14,803 nt of DNA from an uncultured Eggerthellaceae bacterium (GCA_910588205.1 CAJUQK010000036.1:1-14803); one strand, 5' to 3'. Shown: positions 1-6,434, counted from the first letter of the stretch. Translations and numbers: made by a program. The notes: generated by a model from the sequence alone, not told the origin.

Positions 1-33
1 CCATTTGCAATGCATCTCCTATTATCAGTGTAG

Positions 34-53
34 GGGCTGATCTGGATCAGCCC
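34..53 (+). repeat. Palindromic hairpin A (GATC-core type)
   Basis: GGGCTGATC and GATCAGCCC pair perfectly over 9 bp around a TG centre. The left side carries the family edge GTAGGGG (30-36). Orientation is set by that edge. No U-tract follows, so it is not an ordinary terminator. Confidence 0.85.
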
Positions 54-84
54 GACGTCACACCCGGCTGAACTATGCGTTGTA

Positions 85-106
85 GGGGCGGATCTGGATC
101 CGCCCC
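85..106 (+). repeat. Palindromic hairpin B (GATC-core type, C-G variant)
   Basis: GGGGCGGATC pairs with GATCCGCCCC over 10 bp around a TG centre, preceded by TTGTA. Compared with hairpins A and D, the sixth stem base is G instead of T and its partner is C instead of A, so pairing is kept. The right flank (107-126, CACCCCCGCACCTGG and on) is shared with hairpin D. Confidence 0.88.
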
Positions 107-127
107 ACCCCCGCACCTGGAGGATGC

Positions 128-150
128 GTTGCGCGAAGGCCACGCGCAAC
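128..150. repeat. Inverted repeat, 8-bp stem
   Basis: GTTGCGCG (128-135) and CGCGCAAC (143-150) pair perfectly over a 7-nt loop. This lies between palindromes B and C and does not have the GTAGGGG edge, so it is a separate structure within the repeat mosaic. Confidence 0.65.
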
Positions 151-183
151 ATATCCATTGCGACACCTGCCGGGTGACTTGGC
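141..183 (-). repeat. Spacer-type repeat, also found at 7026-7068 in the opposite orientation
   Basis: The reverse complement of 141-183 aligns without gaps to 7026-7068, with about 34 of 43 bases identical by eye. Both contain GTCACCCGGCA followed by a CGCAAT block and ATATGTTGCG. The match shows that the dispersed repeat includes sequence between hairpins as well as the hairpins themselves. Confidence 0.65.
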
Positions 184-210
184 ATACAGGGTCACCTCAG
201 GTGCGACCCG

Positions 211-232
211 GGGGCCGAATACGTTCGGCCCC
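211..232 (-). repeat. Palindromic hairpin C (GAA-core type)
   Basis: GGGGCCGAA pairs with TTCGGCCCC over 9 bp with a TACG loop. The CTACG after the right arm is the family edge read on the minus strand. Confidence 0.85.
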
Positions 233-320
233 TACGGATCGTGCGCCAGGTTTCCATCGGATGAACCATGCATGTGCGTCCGGTTCCCGTCGGGTGAACC
301 ATTCATGTCAGGTTGCCGTA

Positions 321-342
321 GGGGCTGATCTGGATCAGCCCC
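321..342 (+). repeat. Palindromic hairpin D (GATC-core type)
   Basis: GGGGCTGATC pairs with GATCAGCCCC over 10 bp around TG, preceded by CCGTA. The stem matches hairpin A and the right flank (ACCCCTGCACCTGGAGGATG) matches the flank of hairpin B. Confidence 0.87.
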
Positions 343-397
343 ACCCCTGCACCTGGAGGATGTTCGGGATCGTTGGTCATCTCTTGCAGGATGGGTG

Positions 398-428
398 AGG
401 GATCTGTGGGGATATCTTGCAGATCCCT
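398..428. repeat. Hairpin in the rpn upstream region
   Basis: AGGGATCTG (398-406) and CAGATCCCT (420-428) pair perfectly over 9 bp around a 13-nt loop. No T-run follows on either strand, so a simple intrinsic terminator is unlikely. If it lies in the leader of the nuclease mRNA it could affect stability or elongation; it could equally be a protein site or a remnant of the repeat mosaic. Confidence 0.5.
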
Positions 429-445
429 TGCGAACGAACGGTGCA

Positions 446-465
446 TATCTGTCATGTATCTGTCA
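446..465. promoter_or_regulatory. Direct repeat TATCTGTCA x2, possible operator
   Basis: TATCTGTCA occurs at 446-454 and again at 457-465, an 11-nt period that places both on nearly the same face of the helix. It ends 54 nt before the TTG start of the nuclease gene. CTGTCA (449-454) followed after 17 nt by TACGTT (472-477) could form weak promoter boxes, in which case a regulator bound here would cover the promoter. No regulator is identified. Confidence 0.3.
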
Positions 466-519
466 GATGCGTACGTTAGGGTCTTATCCAGAAGATAGCT
501 CCCAAGCGAAGGAGAGACC

Positions 520-1362
520 TTGACCAGAGACCTCACCATCAAAGACTGGCCCATGTTCGACCGGGTGGTGCGCGACCCGAAGGCGTGCGCCATGATGCTC
601 GAAGCGATACTCGGGATAGAGGTAGGGCGCATCGAATACATAGACGATGAGCATGCCGAGAAGCCGAGCCTGGGCGGGCATGGGGTGCGCATGGATGTGT
701 TCGCCAAGGCAGATGGAGCGGTCTATGACATCGAGATGCAGACCACCCGCGAGCTCTCCCTCATGCGGCGCATGCGGTACTACCAGGCGGTGATGGATGC
801 CGCATCCCTTCCAGCGGGCACGAGCTATGCGAAGCTCCCTGAGAGCTACGTCATCTTCATCTGCGACCATGATCCCTTCGCCCGCTCCCTTCCTAGATAC
901 ACCTTGGAGCACACCTGCAGAGAAGATGAGGGGATCGAGGTGGCAAGCGGGATGCACTGGGTGGTCTTGAGCGCTCCTGCTTGGGAGCACGCTGAAGACG
1001 AGAGGCTCTCCCACCTGCTAAGATACATCCATACAGGGCGTGTGGAAGGTGACCTTGCCGCCACCTTGGAAGAGCAGGTGAGGCACGCCAACGCCGAAGA
1101 GGCATGGAAGGAGCAGGCCATGGGGTTCATGACGCTCGAGATGGATGCGCTCGCCCGCATGGATGCTGCCCGAGAAGAGGGATATGCCCAAGGGGAGGAG
1201 GCTGGCGAGCGCAAAGGCCGAACCCAAGGCATCTCTGAGTCCCAGAAGCGCATGAGTGCCCTCATCGCCAAGCTCTCTCAAGAAGGTCGCCTCTCAGACC
1301 TGGGATCCGTGGCCGATGACCCTGATGCCCTCGAAGCCCTCATGGCGGATAACGGCATCTAG
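520..1362 (+). CDS. Rpn-family PD-(D/E)XK nuclease / putative transposase
   Basis: A 280-residue protein of the recombination-promoting nuclease family (PD-(D/E)XK superfamily, often annotated as a transposase). These enzymes cut DNA; members have been tied to RecA-independent recombination and to phage defence. The likely catalytic core is Asp59 in VRMDVF and Glu72-x-Gln74 in IEMQT (D-x12-E-x-Q, with Gln in the usual Lys place, common in this family). Residues about 214-236 show the glycine-spaced EEGYAQGEEAGERKG pattern typical of Rpn C-termini. The start is TTG at 520, chosen because AAGGAG (509-514) lies 5 nt before it; Met12 has no such site. A strong internal start at 1120 is listed separately. 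The gene stands alone, with palindromic repeat units on both sides. Family assignment is confident; activity and targets are not known. Confidence 0.85.
   Translation: MTRDLTIKDWPMFDRVVRDPKACAMMLEAILGIEVGRIEYIDDEHAEKPSLGGHGVRMDVFAKADGAVYDIEMQTTRELSLMRRMRYYQAVMDAASLPAGTSYAKLPESYVIFICDHDPFARSLPRYTLEHTCREDEGIEVASGMHWVVLSAPAWEHAEDERLSHLLRYIHTGRVEGDLAATLEEQVRHANAEEAWKEQAMGFMTLEMDALARMDAAREEGYAQGEEAGERKGRTQGISESQKRMSALIAKLSQEGRLSDLGSVADDPDALEALMADNGI
1106..1362 (+). CDS. Possible intragenic small Rpn product (RpnS-like, 80 aa) with its own RBS
   Basis: GGAAGGAG (1106-1113) is followed after 6 nt by an ATG at 1120, which is in frame with the nuclease gene (codon 201) and would give an 80-residue protein from 1120 to 1362. 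The listed interval includes the ribosome binding site. Its signal looks stronger than that of the full-length protein, which starts at TTG. The product would lack the nuclease core and keep the glycine-spaced helix and the extreme C-terminus. Published work on E. coli Rpn proteins, as I recall it, describes just this: an in-frame C-terminal product that inhibits the full-length toxic nuclease. Against it, AAG GAG is an ordinary way to encode Lys-Glu, so the site could be chance. Confidence 0.5.
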
Positions 1363-1394
1363 CTATCTACAGCCACATCCCTCAGATTCCACAT

Positions 1395-1416
1395 GGGGTC
1401 GAACACGTTCGACCCC
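1395..1416 (-). repeat. Palindromic hairpin E (GAA-core type, T-A variant)
   Basis: GGGGTCGAA pairs with TTCGACCCC over 9 bp with a CACG loop; CTACG follows. Against hairpin C the fifth stem pair is T-A in place of C-G, a compensated change. Confidence 0.87.
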
Positions 1417-1472
1417 TACGCGGGACATGTCAGGTTTCCATCGGATGAGCCTTGCATGATGGGGTGCTCGTA

Positions 1473-1494
1473 GGGGCTGATCTCGATCAGCCCC
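1473..1494 (+). repeat. Palindromic hairpin F (GATC-core type)
   Basis: GGGGCTGATC pairs with GATCAGCCCC over 10 bp around TC, preceded by TCGTA. It lies 13 nt beyond the stop of the minus-strand gene. The only T-run on that strand comes before the stem, so it is not a standard terminator. Confidence 0.85.
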
Positions 1495-1507
1495 CAGAAA
1501 AACGGTC

Positions 1508-1936
1508 TCAAGGGGTCAGCGTACGTTCGATATACTCCACGGCGTTTCGGAGGGCGCGCAAAGCGCAGGCATCATCGTGGAAGCTGACGGTGATCCGCGC
1601 CAACCCTTCGGATTCGCTTGTCCAGGTGGTATGGCCCGCGAAGGTGACTGCGGCCTCATCGGGGGCTTGAGCCACCTGCAAGTCGATGATGAGGTGTTCC
1701 AGCAGGTGTGCTAGGGAGGTGTGCTCCAGCACGCTGGCAAAGGTGGGGCCGTGGGGGTTCACGCAGGCATGAAGCGGCAGCTGAGGGAAATCCGCTACCA
1801 CCTGTTGGGCTAGCTGCGGGTTCGTGTACCGCGTATCAGGCCGCAGCCGCACGCAGATGGTCAGCTTCCCAGGCGAGATGTCAAGGCGTTCCACCGTGAT
1901 GGGGACTGCCGTTCCATATGATCTCATGCGCTCCAT
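1508..1936 (-). CDS. Small protein resembling cyanophycin synthetase N-terminal domain
   Basis: A 142-residue soluble protein without signal peptide or membrane segment. The middle (residues 77-87, HLLEHLIIDLQ) and the following stretch (97-118, with TFAGHTTW and ARITVSF) resemble the N-terminal domain of cyanophycin synthetases, where a conserved His/Glu-rich helix is followed by a strand pair. The ATP-grasp and Mur-ligase domains of a real synthetase are absent here and next door, so polymer synthesis cannot be inferred. The start is uncertain: Met1 (1936) and Met4 (1927) both lack a clear Shine-Dalgarno. GATAAT on the minus strand 11 nt before Met1 could be a -10 box for a nearly leaderless message. 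Transcribed divergently from typA and convergently to rpn. The open frame looks real; the family link is from motif memory. Confidence 0.6.
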   Translation of the reverse strand: MERMRSYGTAVPITVERLDISPGKLTICVRLRPDTRYTNPQLAQQVVADFPQLPLHACVNPHGPTFASVLEHTSLAHLLEHLIIDLQVAQAPDEAAVTFAGHTTWTSESEGLARITVSFHDDACALRALRNAVEYIERTLTP

Positions 1937-2030
1937 GATGGTCGATGATTATCGCAGGGGTGCGGTGCGTTTGCCACCCCGTTCGAGGGGCTTTGAGGCT
2001 GCTGTGCCCAAGAGCTCAGGAAAGTGGTTG

Positions 2031-2073
2031 TAGAATAGCGGTCGCTTTCGCAAAGATCGAGCACTATCAGGAG
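2031..2073 (+). promoter_or_regulatory. typA -10 box and ribosome binding site
   Basis: TAGAAT (2031-2036) is a good -10 candidate; the -35 region is not convincing. AGGAG (2069-2073) lies 8 nt before the typA ATG. The same TAGAAT box stands before pgi on the minus strand. Confidence 0.45.
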
Positions 2074-2081
2074 CTGCCTTC

Positions 2082-3890
2082 ATGAAGCAAGAGAATATCC
2101 GCAACGTTGCCATCATCGCCCATGTTGACCACGGCAAGACCACGCTCGTGGATCGGCTGCTCTGGGCTTCCCATGTGTTCCGCGAGAATCAGCAGGTAGA
2201 AGAGCGCGTGCTCGACTCCAATGACCAAGAACGCGAGCGTGGCATCACCATCCTGTCCAAGAATATCTCCATCGCCTATAAGGGCGTCAAGATCAACGTG
2301 ATAGACACACCTGGTCATGCTGACTTTGGCGGCGAGGTAGAGCGCGTGCTCAATATGGCCGATGGCGCTCTGCTTATCGTGGATGCCTATGAAGGGCCGA
2401 AGCCCCAGACGCGCTTCGTCTTGTCCCATGCGCTGGAGCGCGGGCTTCGCATCGTGGTGGTCGTGAACAAGATCGACCGCCCCAATGCTGACCCAGAAGG
2501 GGCCGTGGATAAGGTATTCGATCTCATGGTCGAATTGGGTGCATCCGACTCTCAGCTGGATTTCCCGGTCATCTATGCTTCAGCAGTGAACGGCTATGCC
2601 CGCCGGGAGCCGAACGATGGCAACACTGACATGGCGCCCTTGCTCGACACCATTCTGGAAGAGATCCCAGCGCCTGAAGTAGATGAGGACGCTCCGTTGG
2701 CTCTGCAGATCTGCACGGTCGACCATTCTAGCTACGAAGGGCGCATCGGTGTGGGGAGGCTGCACAGCGGTGTCATCCATGAGAAGGAGAACGTGCTAGT
2801 GGTGAAGCCGGATGGCAGCCAGAAGACGGCACAGATCCGCAAGGTGTACACCTTCGAGAACTTGGGCAAAGCCGAAGTGGATGCGGGGGTAGCGGGAGAC
2901 ATCGTGGCTGTCATCGGCATTGAGGATGCTGATATCGGAGATATCGTGACCGACCCCGAGAACCCTGTGGAGATGGCACCCATTGCGGTGGAAGAACCCA
3001 CCATGGCTGTGGTCTTCGAAGCCTCCACTTCTCCTCTCGTAGGTCGCGAAGGGGACATCGTGGGGGCTCGCCAGCTGAAGGAGCGACTGCTGCGCGAAAA
3101 GGAGAGCAACATCTCCATGCGCATCAACGAACTGGAGGATAAGAGCGGCATCGAAGTGGCCGGACGCGGTGTGCTGCATCTGTCCGTGCTCATGGAGACC
3201 ATGCGCCGGGAAGGCTTCGAGTTCCAGGTAGGGCGCCCCCGGGTGGTGTACAAGACGGAGAATGGCCAGAAGCTGGAGCCCATCGAAGAGGCCACCATCG
3301 ACGTGCCTAATGACTACGCAGGCAAGGCCATCGAGGTCATGGGAACGGCAGGCGGCATCATGGAGGACATGGCTTCGGATGAGACCATGACCCACCTCAC
3401 CTTCCGCATCCCCACTCGCGGCACCATGGGCCTGAAGACGCGCATTCTGAATGCCACCCATGGCGAAGCGGTGCTGTTCCATCACTTCTTGGAGTACGGG
3501 CCCTATTCCGGTGAGATGACCGGACGCAAGAACGGTGGCATGATCGCCATGTCCACCGGCAAAGCGGTGGCCTACGCCTTGGATACGCTGCAAGAGCGCG
3601 GGCGGCTGTTCGTGAGCCCGGGAGATGAGTGCTACGAGGGGATGATCGTTGGCGAGTCCGCCAAAGAGGGCGACATGGTAGTGAACGTGGAGAAGACGAA
3701 GAACCTGGGGAACCAGCGCTCCTCCACGGCAGATAAGGCCATTCAGCTCACGCCTCCGGTGACTTTCACCCTGGAGGAAGCGCTGGAGTACATCGAAGAC
3801 GACGAACTTGTAGAGGTCACTCCCGAAAGCGTACGCCTGCGCAAGCGCTTGCTGTCTGCCACTGACCGCAAGAAGGCTGCGAAGAAGTAG
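2082..3890 (+). CDS. Ribosome-associated GTPase TypA/BipA
   Basis: A 602-residue translational GTPase of the TypA/BipA family, which binds the ribosome near the EF-G site and supports 50S assembly and growth under stress or cold. All GTPase motifs are intact: AHVDHGKT (13-20), the RERGITI switch region (51-57), DTPGHADF (75-82) and NKID (129-132). After the G domain come a beta-barrel domain II (about 200-290), two EF-G-like alpha/beta domains (about 300-480) and the TypA-specific C-terminal domain with conserved GRKNGGMIA and a basic tail ending KKAAKK. Length matches the family (about 600-615). The ATG is supported by AGGAG 8 nt upstream. Monocistronic by context: a divergent gene lies upstream and a convergent operon ends 48 nt downstream. 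The identity is secure. Confidence 0.97.
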   Translation: MKQENIRNVAIIAHVDHGKTTLVDRLLWASHVFRENQQVEERVLDSNDQERERGITILSKNISIAYKGVKINVIDTPGHADFGGEVERVLNMADGALLIVDAYEGPKPQTRFVLSHALERGLRIVVVVNKIDRPNADPEGAVDKVFDLMVELGASDSQLDFPVIYASAVNGYARREPNDGNTDMAPLLDTILEEIPAPEVDEDAPLALQICTVDHSSYEGRIGVGRLHSGVIHEKENVLVVKPDGSQKTAQIRKVYTFENLGKAEVDAGVAGDIVAVIGIEDADIGDIVTDPENPVEMAPIAVEEPTMAVVFEASTSPLVGREGDIVGARQLKERLLREKESNISMRINELEDKSGIEVAGRGVLHLSVLMETMRREGFEFQVGRPRVVYKTENGQKLEPIEEATIDVPNDYAGKAIEVMGTAGGIMEDMASDETMTHLTFRIPTRGTMGLKTRILNATHGEAVLFHHFLEYGPYSGEMTGRKNGGMIAMSTGKAVAYALDTLQERGRLFVSPGDECYEGMIVGESAKEGDMVVNVEKTKNLGNQRSSTADKAIQLTPPVTFTLEEALEYIEDDELVEVTPESVRLRKRLLSATDRKKAAKK

Positions 3891-3893
3891 GTC

Positions 3894-3912
3894 GGCATCA
3901 AGATCGGATGCC
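3894..3912. terminator. Weak hairpin between convergent typA and nth
   Basis: GGCATC (3894-3899) and GATGCC (3907-3912) pair over 6 bp around a 7-nt loop, 3 nt after the typA stop. No T-run follows on either strand, so it could only be a weak or factor-aided bidirectional terminator. Confidence 0.25.
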
Positions 3913-3937
3913 TGTGTTCGCCTTCGTGCTCAGCAGG

Positions 3938-4600
3938 TCATGACCACTGACCACGGGTGGGGCACAGGTCTCCGATGATGCATTCAGCACAGCGAGGGTG
4001 ACGGGCGCGACAGAACTCTCGGCCGAAATGGACCCACTGGTGATTTACGTAGAGCCAATCGCTTCGAGGGAACACCTTCAAGAGGATATCCTCTACCTTT
4101 TGAGGTGTGTTTGCCGAGGGTCCTGCCAGCTTCAGCCGATGGGCGATACGGTACACATGGGTGTCTACGGCGATGCCCTGAGGGTCTTTGAACGCTTCGC
4201 ACATGACGCAGTTAGCCGTCTTGCGTCCCACGCCCGGAAGCTTTTGCAGAAGATCGACGTCGGCGGGTACCTCTCCGCCGAATTCTCCCATGACGGTCTG
4301 CGCCAACGCCACCAGACTCTTCGCCTTAGCGCGGAAGAAGCCCAGCGAATGGATGATCTCCTCGATCTGGGCCGGATGAGCCTGGGCCATGGCCTGAGGG
4401 GTGGGAAAGCGCTCGAAGAGCGCGGGTGTTACCTTATTGACGGCGGCATCGGTGCATTGAGCTGAGAGCACCACGGCCACGGTCAGCTGGAATGGCGTCT
4501 GGTAATCAAGGGAGGCTTCCCCGGGGCCGTAGTAGTCGAACATGCGCGCTTCGATGAGCGCTGCACGCTCTCGCTTTGATGCCAAGGACTCCCGGGCCAC
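3938..4600 (-). CDS. nth: Endonuclease III (DNA glycosylase/AP lyase)
   Basis: A 220-residue bifunctional DNA glycosylase and AP lyase that removes oxidised pyrimidines in base-excision repair. The helix-hairpin-helix is LPGVGRKTA (121-129), with Lys127 as the Schiff-base nucleophile and Asp146 in VDTHVYR as the catalytic acid. Four C-terminal cysteines (197, 204, 207, 213) follow the C-x6-C-x2-C-x5-C pattern that holds the [4Fe-4S] cluster. Length is normal (211-250). The start is GTG at 4598-4600, 2 nt after the pgi stop; its AGGA lies inside the end of pgi, 6 nt before the GTG, so translation is probably coupled to pgi. The pairing of a glycolytic gene with a repair gene suggests shared expression rather than shared pathway. 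Confidence 0.96.
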   Translation of the reverse strand: MARESLASKRERAALIEARMFDYYGPGEASLDYQTPFQLTVAVVLSAQCTDAAVNKVTPALFERFPTPQAMAQAHPAQIEEIIHSLGFFRAKAKSLVALAQTVMGEFGGEVPADVDLLQKLPGVGRKTANCVMCEAFKDPQGIAVDTHVYRIAHRLKLAGPSANTPQKVEDILLKVFPRSDWLYVNHQWVHFGREFCRARHPRCAECIIGDLCPTRGQWS

Positions 4601-4602
4601 GG

Positions 4603-6366
4603 TTATTCCTGGCCTGTCATATCCTCAAAGGATTCGAACAGCTCCAACTCTCGTTCGACCACCGCATCCTCGATGGCGCACTGGATCACCTGAGCTAGCA
4701 TGCGCAAGGTGACACCTGAGTTGTCCGGGAGATGCAGGCTGACCACGCGACGATCCCGTTCGGCCAGGGCCATCATGTCACCTACCGCTTGCGCCTTCGC
4801 CAGCGCTCCCAGAGAGGGCGCCTCGCATCCTTCGGGAAGCGGGACATCCTTCAGCTCATCGGCCGAGAGGGTCAGGAACACCCCGCAGTTCGGGCCGCCC
4901 TTTTGCAGCTGGCCCGTTGAATGCAGATAGCGAGGCCCTACCTCCAAGCAGGAGACAACGCCGAACTGGCTGGCAACCTGATGGCGGATGGTCTCCAGCG
5001 CTTCACGGCGCCCTTCGCCCGTGAAGGGGAGGAACGCATTCAGCGCGAAGTAATCTCCCGGTTCAAGAGACAGGAATAGATTGAGCAGCGTATCATAGAG
5101 TCGGGTGCACTCGGCGAACATCGGCGCTTGGCGCACTTCCACCTGGCCCATATCCACGTCTTCCGTGAACGGCTCTATGTAGTCTGGGTCAGGGATGCCT
5201 GCGCTCAGGTTCTCCAGGACCACGGCTTTGGTAGAGGCCACGTCAGGTTGGTCGAAGGGACTCACTTTCATCAGATAGCCGCACATGGCAATGGCGTATT
5301 CCCACATCACGAAATGCTCTGCCAACTCCATGACGCTGTCTATCTTGTAGTTCTGGCGCGGGATGTTCGGGTCAATGTAGGCCAGGGACATCTCGAAGTT
5401 GCGGCTTTCGTCCCAGAGGTCGGTCTTGGTCTGGTACATGATGACAGAGCGATCCCCGGGATCCTCGGTCAACAGCAGGGAATCCACTTCGATATTGGGC
5501 AAGATGCCCTGACCATTCTTGCCGAGGGATTCTGCAACCAACTGCTCTATCCACAGGCCCAGCACGCGACCGCGCTTCGGGGTCAGGAAGCTGAACTTGT
5601 TGCGGCCTTGCTGGTAGTTGTCGAACAGGAACGCTGCCAAGTTGATGGCAGGATTGTCGATGGCATCCTCAGAGCAGCGCACTTCGGCTTCTCTGGCATG
5701 GGCTAAGAACTCTGCCAGATCGATGCCCACCAAAGCTGCAGGCAACAGCCCAAAGACGGTGAGGGCAGAGAAGCGGCCCCCTACTTCAGGCAGGCCATGG
5801 AACACCCGGCGCCACCCTTCGCTCTGGGCCAGCTGGTCCAGGTTCGTGCCAGGGTCTGTGATGGCCACCAGGTGCTTTGCCATAGCAGCGCCCATCTCTG
5901 ACTCATACTCTGCTCGGATGGCAGCTAACAGGCTCCGCGGCTCAATGGTCCCCCCGCTCTTCGAGGAGATGATGAAGAGGGTCTTCTTCGGATCGCAGCC
6001 AGCATAGAGCTCGCGGATGCGCACCGGGGAAACAGAATCCAACGTGCGGAAGCGCAGGCGATTGTTATCCTGTTGGTTGTACTTCGTGATGGTCATGGGT
6101 GCTTGGGTAGAGCCGCCTTGGCCGATGAGCACCACGGTATCGATGCCGTCAGAGGCTATCTCATCAGCGAAGCGCGTGAGCTCCTCGATGTTGCAGCCGG
6201 GGTTGGCGGCCAGATCGGTCCAGCCCATGAAGTCGTGGGCGAATCCCATGGCCTCTTCTGAGAAGTCATATAGCGTTGCATCCTTTTTGAGGATGCGGCT
6301 TGCCACGTAATCCTTCACCAAGGTTTTTGCAGAAGGATAGAGCTTTTCCATGTCTCCGGAGATCAT
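4603..6366 (-). CDS. pgi: Glucose-6-phosphate isomerase, transaldolase-fusion type
   Basis: A 587-residue cytoplasmic isomerase converting glucose 6-phosphate and fructose 6-phosphate in glycolysis and gluconeogenesis. Sugar-phosphate-binding motifs are visible: IGQGGSTQAP (81-90), SSKSGGTIEP (134-143) and VGGRFSAL (195-202). Glu279 in QLVAESLGKNGQG is the likely catalytic base. PFDQPDVASTK (370-380) ends in the conserved lysine. The C-terminal YLHSTGQLQKGGPN (480-493) is typical of the isomerase half of actinobacterial transaldolase/isomerase fusions and is not found in E. coli-type enzymes. No transaldolase part is present, and no open frame for one adjoins. The ATG at 6366 is chosen because AAAGG lies 7 nt upstream; Met6 is worse placed. 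First gene of an operon with nth. Confidence 0.93.
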   Translation of the reverse strand: MISGDMEKLYPSAKTLVKDYVASRILKKDATLYDFSEEAMGFAHDFMGWTDLAANPGCNIEELTRFADEIASDGIDTVVLIGQGGSTQAPMTITKYNQQDNNRLRFRTLDSVSPVRIRELYAGCDPKKTLFIISSKSGGTIEPRSLLAAIRAEYESEMGAAMAKHLVAITDPGTNLDQLAQSEGWRRVFHGLPEVGGRFSALTVFGLLPAALVGIDLAEFLAHAREAEVRCSEDAIDNPAINLAAFLFDNYQQGRNKFSFLTPKRGRVLGLWIEQLVAESLGKNGQGILPNIEVDSLLLTEDPGDRSVIMYQTKTDLWDESRNFEMSLAYIDPNIPRQNYKIDSVMELAEHFVMWEYAIAMCGYLMKVSPFDQPDVASTKAVVLENLSAGIPDPDYIEPFTEDVDMGQVEVRQAPMFAECTRLYDTLLNLFLSLEPGDYFALNAFLPFTGEGRREALETIRHQVASQFGVVSCLEVGPRYLHSTGQLQKGGPNCGVFLTLSADELKDVPLPEGCEAPSLGALAKAQAVGDMMALAERDRRVVSLHLPDNSGVTLRMLAQVIQCAIEDAVVERELELFESFEDMTGQE

Positions 6367-6403
6367 GTTCTAGCCTTTCGGGTTCCAAGTAAAGTTGCTC
6401 GCA

Positions 6404-6434
6404 ATTCTACCATCCCCGGGAATCCTTCTGTCTG
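6404..6434 (-). promoter_or_regulatory. Putative pgi-nth promoter
   Basis: On the minus strand, TAGAAT (6404-6409) lies 37 nt before the pgi ATG. CAGACA (6429-6434) stands 19 nt upstream of it as a possible -35 box (4 of 6 consensus bases). The -10 matches that of typA. Confidence 0.45.

Larger units (their letters stand above)
211..342. repeat. Paired-hairpin unit 1 (hairpins C and D), with internal duplication
   Basis: Hairpin C (211-232) ends with CTACG and hairpin D (321-342) begins with CGTAG, so the two conserved TAG edges face each other across an 88-nt spacer. The spacer holds a 28-nt element twice, at 248-275 and 281-308 (period 33, 23 of 28 bases identical by eye). Removing one 33-nt repeat leaves 55 nt, almost the 56-nt spacer of unit 2 at 1395-1494. 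Unit 2 carries the same 28-nt element once, at 1432-1459. Confidence 0.75.
1..519. other. Repeat-rich intergenic region upstream of rpn
   Basis: I see no credible gene here. The stretch holds four palindromic hairpins (34-53, 85-106, 211-232, 321-342), a further 8-bp hairpin at 128-150, a 28-nt element in tandem (248-275 and 281-308) and a hairpin at 398-428. A direct repeat at 446-465 lies before the nuclease gene. Open frames crossing it, such as 75-398 on the plus strand, are low-complexity readings through palindromes and have no ribosome binding site. The promoter of the nuclease gene should lie between about 430 and 505, but I see no convincing pair of boxes. Confidence 0.75.
1395..1494. 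repeat. Paired-hairpin unit 2 (hairpins E and F) downstream of rpn
   Basis: Hairpin E (1395-1416) ends in CTACG and hairpin F (1473-1494) begins with CGTAG, facing each other across 56 nt. The spacer contains the same 28-nt element as unit 1, here at 1432-1459, with 25 of 28 bases identical to 248-275 by eye. The nuclease gene therefore lies between two like-arranged units. The unit occupies most of the 145-nt gap between the nuclease gene and the convergent minus-strand gene. Confidence 0.75.

Noticed and set aside
1..342. CRISPR array suspected from repeated units
   Set aside because: Repeats are unequal in spacing and orientation, differ in stem sequence, spacers are themselves repeated, and no cas gene is present.
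75..398. Plus-strand open frame across the first repeats
   Set aside because: It reads through palindromes and spacer modules, has no Shine-Dalgarno, and its product is arginine/histidine-rich without any recognisable motif.
520..1362. A complete insertion sequence around the rpn gene
   Set aside because: No classical terminal inverted repeats or target-site duplication could be defined; the flanking units are themselves a dispersed family, so IS status is not supported.
1473..1494. Hairpin F as intrinsic terminator of the minus-strand gene
   Set aside because: The T-run on that strand precedes the stem instead of following it, and the hairpin belongs to a family found in non-terminator places.
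2796..3593. Long minus-strand open frame inside typA (265 codons)
   Set aside because: It is a shadow of the high-GC typA coding sequence, with a His/Gly-rich product lacking motifs and no ribosome binding site.
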